Of a DNA stretch of 64,000 bases, positions 35,176 to 44,782 are shown in pieces. A model generated the notes under the pieces. It was given only the letters and a program-made list of their open reading frames with translations, had not been told where the DNA came from and ran no database searches. Numbering within the stretch: the first letter of the stretch is position 1; the number at the start of each line of letters is the position of its first letter. The stretch is from positions 744,001 to 808,000 of the forward strand of contig OZ219860.1 of assembly GCA_964291545.2 (NCBI GenBank), in the 5' to 3' direction. The position numbers and the translations under genes are program-made. The stretch comes from G963667675 sp964291545. GTDB lineage: Bacteria; Chloroflexota; Dehalococcoidia; Lucifugimonadales; UBA3495.

Positions 35176-36078
35176 ATGGCCGTTCCATCCCAGCAAGATT
35201 TGCATCGTCCAATCCTAGAAATCACGAGGGAAGCAGACGATGAGATAATTTCTCTCCAGCAAATCAAGGGCGCGCTTATACAGCGGTTCTCGCTTGATGA
35301 CACAGACTTGGCGGAAAGAGTACCGTCAGGTCAAAGTAGATTCACCAATCGCGTATATTGGGCAGTGTCGTACTTGAGACGTGCAGGGTTGTTAAAATCA
35401 CCGTCAAAAGCTCGCTTTCTAATGACTGAGTCTGGGCTCAAGATTCTCGCGAGCCAGTCCGGGGACATCAGAGCCGCCCAACTGCAAGCCTTGATTGACG
35501 CAAACACTCAAGAAACTCATCGAACTGTTGAGGAAACCGGGCAACTCGGCGAGGCAAATGGTGTTACGCCCGACGAACAGGTGGCGGCCCTTCATGCCGA
35601 ACTGAACGACAAACTGATAGACGAACTACTGGATAACGTTCGAAACGTGTCACCTGATCAGTTTGAACGATTGATGGTCCGCCTACTTGAGAAGATGGGT
35701 TATGGAAAAGGTGAGGTAGAAGGGCGACCAGGAGATGGCGGAATCGACGGGATAATTCACCAAGACCGGCTTGGATTAGAAAAAGTCTATATCCAGGCTA
35801 AACGCTGGCAGTCCGACGTTGGTGAACCCGAGATACGCAACTTCTCCGGCAGCCTGCAAGCCAAAGGCGCTAGCAGGGGCGTCTTCATTACTACTTCCAA
35901 CTTCGGCCCAAAAGCGCGGGAGACAGCCGCCCGGATCTCTGCCGGACCTCAATTCATACGCCTTATCCCTGGTGCTGAGCTCTCTCGTTTGATGATTGAA
36001 TATGATGTTGGCGTTGTAACCGAAACCACCTACTCTGTGAAGAAGGTGGATGAGAACTATTTTTCTGAAGACCTCTAA
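35176..36078 (+). CDS. Mrr-type restriction endonuclease family protein
   Basis: 300 residues from the ATG at 35176. The N-terminal part (about 8-95) is winged-helix-like (Mrr_N: LEITREADDEIISLQQI ... TNRVYWAVSYLRRAGLL). The C-terminal PD-(D/E)XK nuclease domain (about 155-285) has PGDGGIDG at 185-192 with Asp191 and QAK at 207-209, the Mrr_cat signature. Mrr cleaves methylated foreign DNA. No methyltransferase is adjacent, as expected for a modification-dependent enzyme. Its base composition is distinctly less GC-rich than its neighbours, suggesting transfer. Confidence 0.9.
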   Translation: MAVPSQQDLHRPILEITREADDEIISLQQIKGALIQRFSLDDTDLAERVPSGQSRFTNRVYWAVSYLRRAGLLKSPSKARFLMTESGLKILASQSGDIRAAQLQALIDANTQETHRTVEETGQLGEANGVTPDEQVAALHAELNDKLIDELLDNVRNVSPDQFERLMVRLLEKMGYGKGEVEGRPGDGGIDGIIHQDRLGLEKVYIQAKRWQSDVGEPEIRNFSGSLQAKGASRGVFITTSNFGPKARETAARISAGPQFIRLIPGAELSRLMIEYDVGVVTETTYSVKKVDENYFSEDL

Positions 36079-36315
36079 CGCCGATATTAGTACAACAGGC
36101 CAACAGAGGGGTGTTCACTCCGTAACTAACATCGCCACTAACGGTCTAGGTGCAGAACCGTAAGCGATCCCAGAACCTCTTCTTCGGTCTGCCCCCCAAA
36201 ACTACTGTCATTTCCCCCCTTGCGCCTCCCCCAACCCACCCCCTACCATATCTACAGGCAGCCAAAATTCGTTGCCCAAACCTATCAACGGCCACTGAGG
36301 CCCCGATGTCCCAAA

Positions 36316-36738
36316 ATGTCTCAAGATGTCCCAGTTGGCAAGAAACCGTCCGTAGCCGCCCGCCAGCAGTCCGTACTCCCCATCCTCGCTTCCTCTCCCT
36401 CCATATCCCAGGCCGCGCGCGCCGTCGGCATTAACCGCCGCACCCTCACCCGCTGGCTCCAGGACCCCGACTTCCGAGACCAGCTTGCCGAGCTGCAACG
36501 CCAGCGCGCCGAACTCGCCAAGGGCTGCCTCCAGGACCTCAGTCTCCAGGCCGTCGCAGGCCTCGTCGAATACCTGCAGGTTCCCAACCTGGAGATGCGC
36601 CTCAAAGCCATCCGCACCATCCTCGAATACTCCGGCAAAGTCGGCGATATCCAGGACCTCAAGGACCAAATCCAAGCTCTCGAGACCTCCCTGCCCCTAT
36701 GGGCCGACCACGCCAAGCCCCGCCGCTCCAACTACTGA
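36316..36738 (+). CDS. HTH protein resembling phage terminase small subunit
   Basis: 140 residues from the ATG at 36316; the open frame from 36220 runs through a poor N-terminus. An HTH of the terminase-small-subunit type is visible (PILASSPSISQAARAVGINRRTLTRWLQDPDFRDQL), followed by long helices (LQRQRAELAKGCLQDLSLQAVAGLVEYL) and a short coiled coil (IQDLKDQIQALE). No large terminase or other phage gene follows. Likely a phage remnant or a repurposed DNA-binding protein. Confidence 0.6.
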   Translation: MSQDVPVGKKPSVAARQQSVLPILASSPSISQAARAVGINRRTLTRWLQDPDFRDQLAELQRQRAELAKGCLQDLSLQAVAGLVEYLQVPNLEMRLKAIRTILEYSGKVGDIQDLKDQIQALETSLPLWADHAKPRRSNY

Positions 36739-36780
36739 CCATGAATACCCCATCCCAATCCCCGGCCGGGTAGGTCATCC

Positions 36781-37095
36781 ATGAGCGTCTCCTCCCTCCA
36801 AAACCGCGTCAACTGCCTGCGCCGCAAAATGGCCCTCCCCTACGCCCACCTCGTGTTGCAGAACCTCTGCTGCGACTTCTGCATCGACTGGGCCCGTGCC
36901 AAGTCCGACAAGCGCCCCACCCCCTCTGCCCAGTCCTTCGCCCTGCGCGTCGCCGGGGCCGGCTTCCATCTCCCTACCTTCTCCGCCGTCGTCCGCTACC
37001 TCGATAGCTGCGATTCGTCGGGCGAAGGCCCACTGCCCGGGCATCTCCTGAGCAACCTCTTCCCCAACTTTGAGTACCGCCCCGACGTCGACTGA
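36781..37095 (+). CDS. Hypothetical protein downstream of HTH gene
   Basis: 104 residues, starting MSVSSLQNRVNCLRRKMALPYAHLVLQNLCCDFCIDWARAK. Several cysteines (CLRRK, NLCCDFC) and a helical first half are visible. The second half has AQSFALRVAGAGFHLPTFSAVVRYLDS. It starts 42 bases after the terminase-like gene and probably belongs with it. No family is recognised. Confidence 0.45.
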   Translation: MSVSSLQNRVNCLRRKMALPYAHLVLQNLCCDFCIDWARAKSDKRPTPSAQSFALRVAGAGFHLPTFSAVVRYLDSCDSSGEGPLPGHLLSNLFPNFEYRPDVD

Positions 37096-37209
37096 CCACC
37101 CCCCTTGCCACCGCCGCGCCCCGCGGTTAGAGTAGGTAGCGCCCTGCCCGCCGCCCCTCAACACCCCACGCGGCGGCCCGCCTACCGATACCTGCCGCTG
37201 GAGGCGCCC

Positions 37210-38304
37210 ATGCGCATGGACCCCGTCAATCTCTACGACTACGAAGCCCGCGCCAAGCAGGTCCTTCCCGGCGCCGTCTGGGACTTCATCGACGCCGGCG
37301 CCATGGACGAAATAACCACCCGCCGCAACCGCACCGCCTTCGAAGACCTAACCCTCCGCCCCCGCTTTCTCCGCGACATCTCGAAGCGCTCCCTCGCCAC
37401 CACCCTACTCGGCCAGCCCGTCAGCCTCCCCGTATTTGCCTGCCCCGCCGGGATGCACAAGAACGCCCACCCCGACGGCGAATTGGCCACCGCCCGCGGC
37501 GCTGGCATGTCCGGCGCGCTCATGATTCTCGCCAACTCCTCCGCCTACAGCATGGAAGAGGTCGCCCAGGCCGCTTCCGGCCCCCTCTGGTTCCAGACCT
37601 ACCAACGAGGCTGGGACATCAGCGAGATGCTCGTCCGCCGGGCCGAGGACGCCGGATTTCAGGCCATCTGCCTCACCGTCGACACCCCCGTCGCCAGCCC
37701 CAAGGAACGCGACGTCCGCAACAACTACCAGCGCCCCTTCCCCCTCGGCAACTTCCGCGGCGTCCCCGATGCCCAGACCGCCGCCTTTCTCGACGAGTCC
37801 CATGTCTGGGACGACGCCACGTCCCCGCCCATAACCTGGGGCGAACTCGAACGTTTCCGCTCCCTCTCTAACCTTCCCCTGGTGCTCAAAGGTATCGCCA
37901 CCGCCGAGGACGCTAACTTGGCTGTCGAGCACGGCGTCGACGCCATCCTCGTCTCCACCCACGGCGGACGCCAGATGGACGGCACCATGGGCGCCATCGA
38001 AATGCTCCCCGAAATCGTCCAGGCCGCCGCCGGACGCGCCGAGGTCTACGTCGACTCCGGCATCCGCCGCGGCAGCGACGTCGTCAAGGCTCTGGCCCTC
38101 GGCGCACGAGCCGTCGGCATCGGCCGCCCCCTTTTCTGGGGCCTCGCCGTAGACGGCGCAGACGGAGTCCACGGCGTCTTCGAGACCCTCCGCACCGAAC
38201 TCGACCGCTGCATGGCCTTCTGCGGCCAGACCGACGTCCAAGCCCTCGACCCAGCCCTCGTTAACATCTCCCTAAATTGGGGCCCCGGGACCACCGCCCC
38301 ATGA
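37210..38304 (+). CDS. FMN-dependent alpha-hydroxy-acid oxidising protein
   Basis: 364 residues from the ATG at 37210 (an upstream in-frame ATG at 37105 gives a non-homologous lead). TIM-barrel FMN enzyme that oxidises 2-hydroxy acids such as lactate or glycolate. Active-site residues are seen: Tyr131 in FQTYQRG, Asp158 in TVDTP, Lys227 in LVLKGI, His251 and Arg254 in STHGGRQMD, and DSGIRRGSDV for FMN phosphate. The Tyr that usually precedes G-A-x-D-E is replaced (FIDAGAMDE), so substrate handling may differ. The exact substrate is unknown. Confidence 0.9.
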   Translation: MRMDPVNLYDYEARAKQVLPGAVWDFIDAGAMDEITTRRNRTAFEDLTLRPRFLRDISKRSLATTLLGQPVSLPVFACPAGMHKNAHPDGELATARGAGMSGALMILANSSAYSMEEVAQAASGPLWFQTYQRGWDISEMLVRRAEDAGFQAICLTVDTPVASPKERDVRNNYQRPFPLGNFRGVPDAQTAAFLDESHVWDDATSPPITWGELERFRSLSNLPLVLKGIATAEDANLAVEHGVDAILVSTHGGRQMDGTMGAIEMLPEIVQAAAGRAEVYVDSGIRRGSDVVKALALGARAVGIGRPLFWGLAVDGADGVHGVFETLRTELDRCMAFCGQTDVQALDPALVNISLNWGPGTTAP

Positions 38305-38731
38305 CCCAACCTAACCGACCCGTCCCCAGTACCGCGCCCCCCGACCCCCCCGTTCGCCCCGAACCCACGACTCCGTCCGTTCGTCCCGCACCTCCCAACC
38401 CTCCCGTTCGTCCTGGGCTCGTCCCTCCCCCTCCCGTTCGTCCTGAGGGAAATCGAAGGGCGAACACCGCACCCACCATCCTCCAGCCCACTCCTACCTT
38501 CCTCGCCCTCAAGCCGTCATTCCGAGCGCAGCCGAGGAATCTCAAATCCCTCGCTACCACCCAAGTCATGCCCGCACCCACCCCGTCCGTTCGTCCCGCG
38601 CCTCCCAACCCTCCCGTTCGTTCCGGGCTCGTCCATCCCCCGTCCGTTCGTCCTGAGGGAAATCGAAGGGCGAACAGCGCACCCAACCAAGCCAGTCAAG
38701 ACCCCCCAATCCTAGCAGGAGCCACACCCCC
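38305..38731. repeat. Last repeat cluster: 210-bp spaced direct repeats
   Basis: CCGTCCGTTCGTCCCGC(A/G)CCTCCCAACCCTCCCGTTCGT begins at 38373 and again at 38583. Each copy runs into CCGTTCGTCCTGAGGGAAATCGAAGGGCGAACA and GCACCCA. Between them is an ATTCCGAGCGCAGCCGAGGAATCTCAAATCC element at about 38518-38548. These are the last such repeats seen in the window. No gene. Confidence 0.65.
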
Positions 38732-39220
38732 ATGACCCAACCCCAAACCGTCGAAGAATACCTAACCCAACTTCCGCCCCAACGCCGCGAAGCCGTCTCC
38801 GCCCTCCGCCAACTCATCCTCCAAAGCCTCCCCGACGGCTACCGGGAAACCATACTCTTCGGCATGATCAACTACGTCATCCCTTTGGACACCTACCCCG
38901 TCACCTACAACAAGCAGCCCCTGTCCTACGTCGCCCTCGCCTCCCAGAAGAACTACATCTCCCTCTATCTCATGGGCATCTACGCCGACGACGCCTCGCG
39001 CCAGTGGTTCCTGGACCAATACGCCGCCAGCGGCAAGAAGCTCGACCTCGGCAAGGCCTGTCTCCGCTTCAAGGCCCTCGACGACCTGCCTCTCGACCTC
39101 GTCGCCCGGGCCGTCGCCCGAACCTCCGTCGCCGACTTCATCCGCCTCTACGAAGCCTCCCGGCCCCCGGCTCGTAAACCCCGCTCCAGGCCCAAGTCCA
39201 GTCCGGAGAAAGCAGCATGA
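38732..39220 (+). CDS. DUF1801 (YdhG-like) protein
   Basis: 162 residues. The DUF1801 core is clear: TVEEYLTQLPPQRREAVSALRQLI, GYRETILFGMINYVIPL, VALASQKNYISLYL and GKACLRFKALDDLPLDLVARAV. A basic disordered tail follows (RKPRSRPKSSPEKAA). The family has an IF3-C-like fold with no agreed function. It overlaps the next gene by 4 bases (ATGA at 39217-39220), so the two are translationally coupled. Confidence 0.88.
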   Translation: MTQPQTVEEYLTQLPPQRREAVSALRQLILQSLPDGYRETILFGMINYVIPLDTYPVTYNKQPLSYVALASQKNYISLYLMGIYADDASRQWFLDQYAASGKKLDLGKACLRFKALDDLPLDLVARAVARTSVADFIRLYEASRPPARKPRSRPKSSPEKAA

Positions 39221-40557
39221 CCGCCTCCCAAGACGAACTGGCCCGCTACCGGGAACTCACCCCCAGGTCCCGCGCAATCTGGGAAGAGGCCGGCGACTTC
39301 CTCCCCGGCGGCGACAGCCGTCACTCCGTCTTCTGGAAGCCCTACCCCATATTCGTCGAGTCCGCCTCCGGTTGCCATGTCGTCGACGCCGACGGCGTCG
39401 ACCGCCTCGATTTCATCAACACCATGACCACCCTCATCCTCGGCCACTCCCCCGCCCCCGTCGTCCAGGCCGTCCATGAGCAACTCGACCGGGGAGTTGT
39501 CTACAACGCTCCAAGCCGTCACCAGGTCCGCTTGGCCCAGCTCCTCTGTCAACGGGTTCCGAGCTTCGACCTCGTCCGCTTCACCAACTCCGGCACCGAG
39601 GCCACCATGAACGCCCTCCGCGCCGCCCGCGCCGTCACCCGAAAGAAGCGCTTCGCCAAGGCCGAGGGCGGCTACCACGGCACCCACGACTCCGTGTCAG
39701 TCAGCCTGCGAGTCGACCCCGCCAAGGCCGGCGACCCTGACCGCCCCCTACCCATTCCCGGCAGCGCCGGTCTCCCCCGCGGCGTCCTCGAAGGCGCGGT
39801 CGTCTTCCCCTTCAACGAGCCCGATGCCGCCCGCCGCATCCTCGAGGAGAACAAGGACGACCTCGCTGCCGTCATTGTCGAGCCGGTCATGGGCTCCGTG
39901 GGCATGGTCCCCGCTACTCCCGAATTCCTCGCCATGCTCCGCGACTTCACCACCCGCAACGACGTCATCCTCATATTCGACGAGGTGATTAGCTTCCGCG
40001 TGGCCCCCGGCGGGGCCCAGGAATACTACGGCATAACCCCCGACATGACCGCTCTCGGCAAGATCATCGGCGGCGGCTTCCCCGTAGGCGCGTTCGGCGG
40101 TCGCCGCGAAATAATGGACCTCTACAACCCCGCCGACGCTCCCCGTGTAGCCCACGCCGGCACCTTCAACGCCAACCCCGTTACCATGGTCGCCGGAGCT
40201 GCCACCTTGGAGCAACTGACGCCCGGCGTCTACCGCGACCTCGCCGAAGCAACCGAAAATCTCCGACAGGGCGTCCGGGACATCTGCGCCCGTCTCGAAG
40301 TGCCAGTCCAGGTCACCGGCCTCTGCTCCCTCTTCGGCATCCACTTCACCGCCGGCGGCGTGCACAACTACCGCGACCTCGCCGCCGAAGACGCCGACCT
40401 CCGCACCCAGGTATTCTTCGGCCTGCTGAACGAGGGCATCCTGATCGCCCCAAACCTCGTCGGCTCACTCTCCACCGCCATCACCGCTGCCGAAATCGGC
40501 GCCTTTCTCCAGGCATTCGATACGGTACTTCAAAGAGTGCTGCGGCGCCGGCCCTAG
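39217..40557 (+). CDS. Class III aminotransferase (GSA aminomutase-like)
   Basis: 446 residues. PLP enzyme resembling glutamate-1-semialdehyde 2,1-aminomutase: FLPGGDSRHSVFW, NSGTEA at 124-129, GGYHGTHD, IFDEVISFR at 253-261 and the PLP lysine K282 in ALGKIIGGG. As hemL it would make 5-aminolevulinate, but no other heme genes are nearby and Chloroflexota often carry several such paralogues, so the substrate is left open. Its TAG stop overlaps the TAG stop of the convergent MFS gene within the palindrome CTAG. Confidence 0.88.
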   Translation: MTASQDELARYRELTPRSRAIWEEAGDFLPGGDSRHSVFWKPYPIFVESASGCHVVDADGVDRLDFINTMTTLILGHSPAPVVQAVHEQLDRGVVYNAPSRHQVRLAQLLCQRVPSFDLVRFTNSGTEATMNALRAARAVTRKKRFAKAEGGYHGTHDSVSVSLRVDPAKAGDPDRPLPIPGSAGLPRGVLEGAVVFPFNEPDAARRILEENKDDLAAVIVEPVMGSVGMVPATPEFLAMLRDFTTRNDVILIFDEVISFRVAPGGAQEYYGITPDMTALGKIIGGGFPVGAFGGRREIMDLYNPADAPRVAHAGTFNANPVTMVAGAATLEQLTPGVYRDLAEATENLRQGVRDICARLEVPVQVTGLCSLFGIHFTAGGVHNYRDLAAEDADLRTQVFFGLLNEGILIAPNLVGSLSTAITAAEIGAFLQAFDTVLQRVLRRRP

Positions 40558-41915
40558 CCCGCCCTCGGCTCTCGGGGCGCCGCCGCCCTGGTAGGCCGGC
40601 CCGGCGGCTCCGGCAGCAGAAGGAACAGGCACGAACCGGCCAGAGATACGCCGGCAATGGTCAGGAATGCCGCCGTATAGTCACCGATCGCGTCCCTCAT
40701 GAATCCCGCCGCCAGGGGAGCCGCGAACAAGAGGATATTCATCGGCGCCATCGACAGGCCCGAGATGGCGGCAAATCCCTCCCTCCCAAAGTAATGACCC
40801 CTCAGCGCCGTCGTTACCGGGCTCCGCACTGCGCTGCCTATCCCAAACAGCACGCCGAACAGAAACAGCGTCGCCGGATGGTGCGCCAGCACCAGGATAG
40901 CCACCGACGACGCCACTAAAGCGGTGGAACTGAACGCCATGAACCTGACCGGCAGCCGGTCCCCCAGGTACCCGCCTATGGGTATGAACCCGGCCGTTAC
41001 TCCCGTGTAAACTGCCACCAAGGCGGCTATCGTCTCCAGCGAGAACCCCCGGTCATCCAACATCAACCCCATGTGAACGAACACGGTTGCCGATACGATG
41101 GACGATGAAGCGTGGCCCAGACTGATGATCCAGAAGGGCCTGGTCCGAAGGGCTTCCCTCCAGGAATACCTTCCCGGCTCCGGCGTCGCCCGGGCTGCAC
41201 CGGCCGCGGCAGGGGGCACAGCCGGCTCGCTCGGCAAATCGCCGTCAGGCATCAGGCCCACGTCCTCCGGCCGGTTGCGTAACAATCGCGTCAGCGGAAA
41301 GGCCAGCGCAAGTATCAGCAGACCCAGGAACAGGGCGGTGTTCCTCCAACCGTACCGCTCGGAAATATCCGGGTCCGTGCCCCCGATTGCCCAGGCCATC
41401 AGCACCGGCACCAAGATGCCGCCGATTGCAAACCCCTCGAACACTATCGACATCGCCCGCGCCTTGTGCCGCACGAACCAGTGGTTCACCAGGGTCATCA
41501 TCGGCAGCCAGGTGCTCAGGGCCGCCCCCAGGCTGATGGTGAAGAACACCGCATAGAGTTGCCACAGCTCTTCGATGCGGCTGAACAGCACCAGTCCGGT
41601 TCCCAGGACGGTCAACCCGATGAGCACCACCCGTCGGGTCCCCAGTCTTTGCACCACGAGGCCTTCCAGAGGACCCAACAGTCCGCCCTCGAGTCTGGTT
41701 ACCGCAAAGGCCCAGGACATTTGCACCGTCGTCCAGTCGAAGGTGTTCCTCAGCACGGGACTCCACACCGGCAGGCCATGCCACAGCGGCGCAGAGGCCA
41801 AGGCCATCAGCATCGTGCCGATACCGGCCATATACCAGCCGAAGAACATCCCCCTTGCCCGAACCGCGGCCTTGGGAACGCCAGTAACCCATACCCATAC
41901 CTGGCTGGCTTTCAT
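40554..41915 (-). CDS. MFS transporter, OFA/MCT-like, array member 1
   Basis: 453 residues with about 12 hydrophobic segments. It has an N-terminal extension of about 25 residues (MKASQVWVWVTGVPKAAVRARG) before the conserved FFGW. Signatures shared across the array: LRNTFDWTTVQMSW, RLGTRRVVLIGL (motif A-like loop), NHWFVRHKARAMS and RNRPEDVGLMPDGD ahead of the central loop. This is the pattern of the oxalate/formate antiporter and monocarboxylate transporter group, which move small carboxylates. It is last in transcription order. The substrate is unknown. Confidence 0.9.
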   Translation of the reverse strand: MKASQVWVWVTGVPKAAVRARGMFFGWYMAGIGTMLMALASAPLWHGLPVWSPVLRNTFDWTTVQMSWAFAVTRLEGGLLGPLEGLVVQRLGTRRVVLIGLTVLGTGLVLFSRIEELWQLYAVFFTISLGAALSTWLPMMTLVNHWFVRHKARAMSIVFEGFAIGGILVPVLMAWAIGGTDPDISERYGWRNTALFLGLLILALAFPLTRLLRNRPEDVGLMPDGDLPSEPAVPPAAAGAARATPEPGRYSWREALRTRPFWIISLGHASSSIVSATVFVHMGLMLDDRGFSLETIAALVAVYTGVTAGFIPIGGYLGDRLPVRFMAFSSTALVASSVAILVLAHHPATLFLFGVLFGIGSAVRSPVTTALRGHYFGREGFAAISGLSMAPMNILLFAAPLAAGFMRDAIGDYTAAFLTIAGVSLAGSCLFLLLPEPPGRPTRAAAPREPRAG

Positions 41916-42043
41916 TCGGATGTGAATCCAACGCCCAAAGCCGATTCCCGCCTTATCTCAGTGGACAACTCCAGGCCCCAATCCTAGCTTAGTGATCCCG
42001 TCCGCGCCACGGGCATGCGGCCCCGCTCTGGGCCCCCCGCCTG

Positions 42044-43381
42044 CTAGGACCTAACCGCCGTCCGGGAAGAACGTCCGGGAGGCTCTCCTAGTAACAGGAA
42101 CATCAACGACCCGGTCAGGCATATCCCTGCGATGATCAAGAAAGCCGCCGTATAGTTCCCGGTCGCGTCCCGCATGAACCCGGCGAACAGCGGCCCGATG
42201 AACAGGAAGATGTTCATCGGCATCATCGACATCCCGGAAATCGCCGCGTATGCCTCTGGCCTGAAGTAGTGGCCCCGCAGCGCCACCATCACCGGGGCTC
42301 TCATCCCCGCCGCCGTCCCCAGCAATACCGCAAACAGGTACAGGGTCAGCTCGTTATGCGCCAGCACCAGCACCACCGGCACCAGCGACATCAATACGGT
42401 GCAACCGAAGGCCATGAACCTGATGGGTACCCTGTCGCCTAAATATCCCCCCACTAGGACGAACACCGCGTTAAAGCCTGTGTGTGTCGCTACCACCGTG
42501 CTTATCGCTTGGAGAGAAAACCCCCGGTCGTCCAGCATCAGCCCCAGGTGTACGAATATGCTGACATTTACAACCGCCGAACAGGCGTGGCCGATGCTGA
42601 TCAGCCAGAAAGTACGGGTCCTGATTGCGTCCCTCCAGCTATACGCCCCCCTTACTGCTCTGGACCGGCTGGTCGTCGTGGGTGAGGCCGGTGCTGCCGG
42701 CTCATCCCCGTCGGGCCCCAAGCCCACGTCTGCGGGGCGGTTCCTCACCATGCTGGACAGCGGAAAGGCCAGGGCAATGGTCAAGAACCCCAGGAACATC
42801 GCCGTATTCCGCCATCCAAACCGCTGCGAGATGTCCGGGTCGCTCCCTCCTATGGCCCACGCCAGCAGCACCGGCGATGCCATCGCTCCCAGCGCAGCCC
42901 CCTCCAACACAAACGACATAGCCCTGGCTTTTTGACGCACGAACCAGTGGTTCACCAGCGTCATTATCGGCAGCCAGGTGCACATGGCCGAGCCCATGCT
43001 CATCAGAAAGAACGTCGCATACAGTTGCCATAGTTCCTGTATCCGGCTGAACATCACCATGCTTGACCCAAGCATGATCATCCCGATGAACACTGCCCGC
43101 CGCGTCCCCAGTCTCTGGACTAGCAGCCCTTCCAACGGGCCCAGCAGCCCGCCTTCCATCCTCGTCACCGCAAAGGCCCACGACAGTTGGACCGTGGTCC
43201 AGCCGAATTGGTTCCTCAACACCGGGCCCCACATCGGCAGTCCGCCCCACAACGGCGCCGACCCCAGCGCCAGGATCAGCGCGCCCAGTCCCACCATGAC
43301 CCAGCCGAAGTACGTCCCTTTGACCCGGCGGACAGCCTCGGGGACCACAGAAGCCAAATCCCATTGGCCGGCGACTTTCAT
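42044..43381 (-). CDS. MFS transporter, OFA/MCT-like, array member 2
   Basis: 445 residues. Its N-terminal extension (MKVAGQWDLASVVPEAVRRVKG) has the same length as, and clear similarity to, that of member 1 (MK....W.....VP.AVR..G before FGW), marking these two as the closest pair. NHWFVRQKARAMS carries Gln where other members have His/Arg. RNRPADVGLGPDGD ends the first half; the central loop is Ser/Arg-rich. Spacer to member 1 is 128 bases and to member 3 is 120. Confidence 0.9.
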   Translation of the reverse strand: MKVAGQWDLASVVPEAVRRVKGTYFGWVMVGLGALILALGSAPLWGGLPMWGPVLRNQFGWTTVQLSWAFAVTRMEGGLLGPLEGLLVQRLGTRRAVFIGMIMLGSSMVMFSRIQELWQLYATFFLMSMGSAMCTWLPIMTLVNHWFVRQKARAMSFVLEGAALGAMASPVLLAWAIGGSDPDISQRFGWRNTAMFLGFLTIALAFPLSSMVRNRPADVGLGPDGDEPAAPASPTTTSRSRAVRGAYSWRDAIRTRTFWLISIGHACSAVVNVSIFVHLGLMLDDRGFSLQAISTVVATHTGFNAVFVLVGGYLGDRVPIRFMAFGCTVLMSLVPVVLVLAHNELTLYLFAVLLGTAAGMRAPVMVALRGHYFRPEAYAAISGMSMMPMNIFLFIGPLFAGFMRDATGNYTAAFLIIAGICLTGSLMFLLLGEPPGRSSRTAVRS

Positions 43382-43501
43382 TGGGCCTGCGCCTTAGAGC
43401 GCATGGTGGGTTCCAGTCCCGACTGGGTGGGAAGTTGCTGGCCTGAGCCCGGAAGCGAGACCGGACGGCGTCGTTTTAGGCAGCTTGAAGAAGCCCGCCA
43501 A

Positions 43502-44779
43502 CTAGGACCTCGCCTCCGCCCGGGCAAACTCTGTGGGAGGCTTGCCCATCAGCAAAAACAGGCAAGACCCGAAGAAGGAGAATCCTGCCACGGCTAAAAA
43601 CGGCAAGTCGTACCTTCCGGTCAGGTCTCGAAGGAACCCGGCAAATACCGGCGCGGCGAACAGCAGGATGCTCATCGGCACCAGGGAAATGCTCATGATG
43701 GCCGCGTAGGCCTTGCGACCAAAGTAGATGCCCCGGACCGAAAACCCCACCGGCATCCGCGCTCCGCTCCCCACTCCCATCATCACCGCGAAGAGCATAA
43801 GCATCCACGTATTGTTGGCCAGCGCCAACACCACCAGGGATGCCGATTGAAGAGTAGAGAACCCGAATGTCGTGAGTCTGATCGGCAGCCTGTCGCCGGC
43901 GTAGCCACCCAGCAAGACGAATACGGCGCTCACCGCTGTATAGACGGCTATCACCGCGCTGATGGCCCCAAGCGAAAAACCTCGATCGTCTAGCGCCAGG
44001 CCCATGTGCACGAATGCTGTGACTATTGCAGTGGCCGAAGCGGCGTGGCCTATGCTCATGAACCAGAATACTGGGGTCTTGACGGCCTCCTGCCATGTAT
44101 ATCCTTCCAACTCGCCAGAATGCCCAATGTCCTCGTCAATTGCCGGCGTCTCGCCCCCGTGGGCCGCGTCACCGTCGGGATTCAGCCCTACGTCCTCCGG
44201 GCGGTTGCGCACTAGTTGGGACAGGGGGACAGCCAAGACTAAGCACAAGATCCCGACGAACAGCGCGGTGGTCCGCCAGCCGTACCGTTCCGATTCCACC
44301 GGATTCGAACCTCCGATTGCCCAGGCCAATAGCAACGGCGCGATGATTCCGCCCAGGGCGAACCCCTCCATAGCAAGAGACATGGCCCGCGACTTGTGCC
44401 GCACGAACCAGTTGTTCAACGCCGTCATTACTGGGAGCCAGGTGCCCAGGCTCGAACCCAGGCTTATCACGCAGAAGGCTGCATAAAACTGCCACAGCTC
44501 CTGGACGCGGCTGAAAAGCACGAACCCCAAGCCCAGGACGCCCATGCCGATCAACACCATGCGCCCGGCCCCCAGCTTCTCCGTCAGATACCCTGCCACC
44601 GGGCCAAGAAATCCCTCTTGGACCTGGGTGATGGCATAGGCTCCCGACATTTGGGTCGCGCTCCAACTGAAGGCGTTCCTCAGCACCGGATTCCATACCG
44701 GCAATCCGTAGAAGACGGGTGATGACCCCAGGGCTATGATCAGCGCTCCGAGAGCCGCTATAAACCAGCCGTAAAACAT
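43502..44779 (-). CDS. MFS transporter, OFA/MCT-like, array member 3
   Basis: 425 residues, the shortest in the array, starting directly at MFYGWFIAALG with no extension. LRNAFSWSATQMSGAYAITQVQEGFLGP, NNWFVRHKSRAMS and RNRPEDVGLNPDGD are the shared blocks. The central loop is acidic (GGETPAIDEDIGHSGELEGY). AAGG precedes the ATG. It follows member 4 with a 3-base gap, so those two must be co-translated. Confidence 0.9.
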   Translation of the reverse strand: MFYGWFIAALGALIIALGSSPVFYGLPVWNPVLRNAFSWSATQMSGAYAITQVQEGFLGPVAGYLTEKLGAGRMVLIGMGVLGLGFVLFSRVQELWQFYAAFCVISLGSSLGTWLPVMTALNNWFVRHKSRAMSLAMEGFALGGIIAPLLLAWAIGGSNPVESERYGWRTTALFVGILCLVLAVPLSQLVRNRPEDVGLNPDGDAAHGGETPAIDEDIGHSGELEGYTWQEAVKTPVFWFMSIGHAASATAIVTAFVHMGLALDDRGFSLGAISAVIAVYTAVSAVFVLLGGYAGDRLPIRLTTFGFSTLQSASLVVLALANNTWMLMLFAVMMGVGSGARMPVGFSVRGIYFGRKAYAAIMSISLVPMSILLFAAPVFAGFLRDLTGRYDLPFLAVAGFSFFGSCLFLLMGKPPTEFARAEARS

Positions 44780-44782
44780 CCT

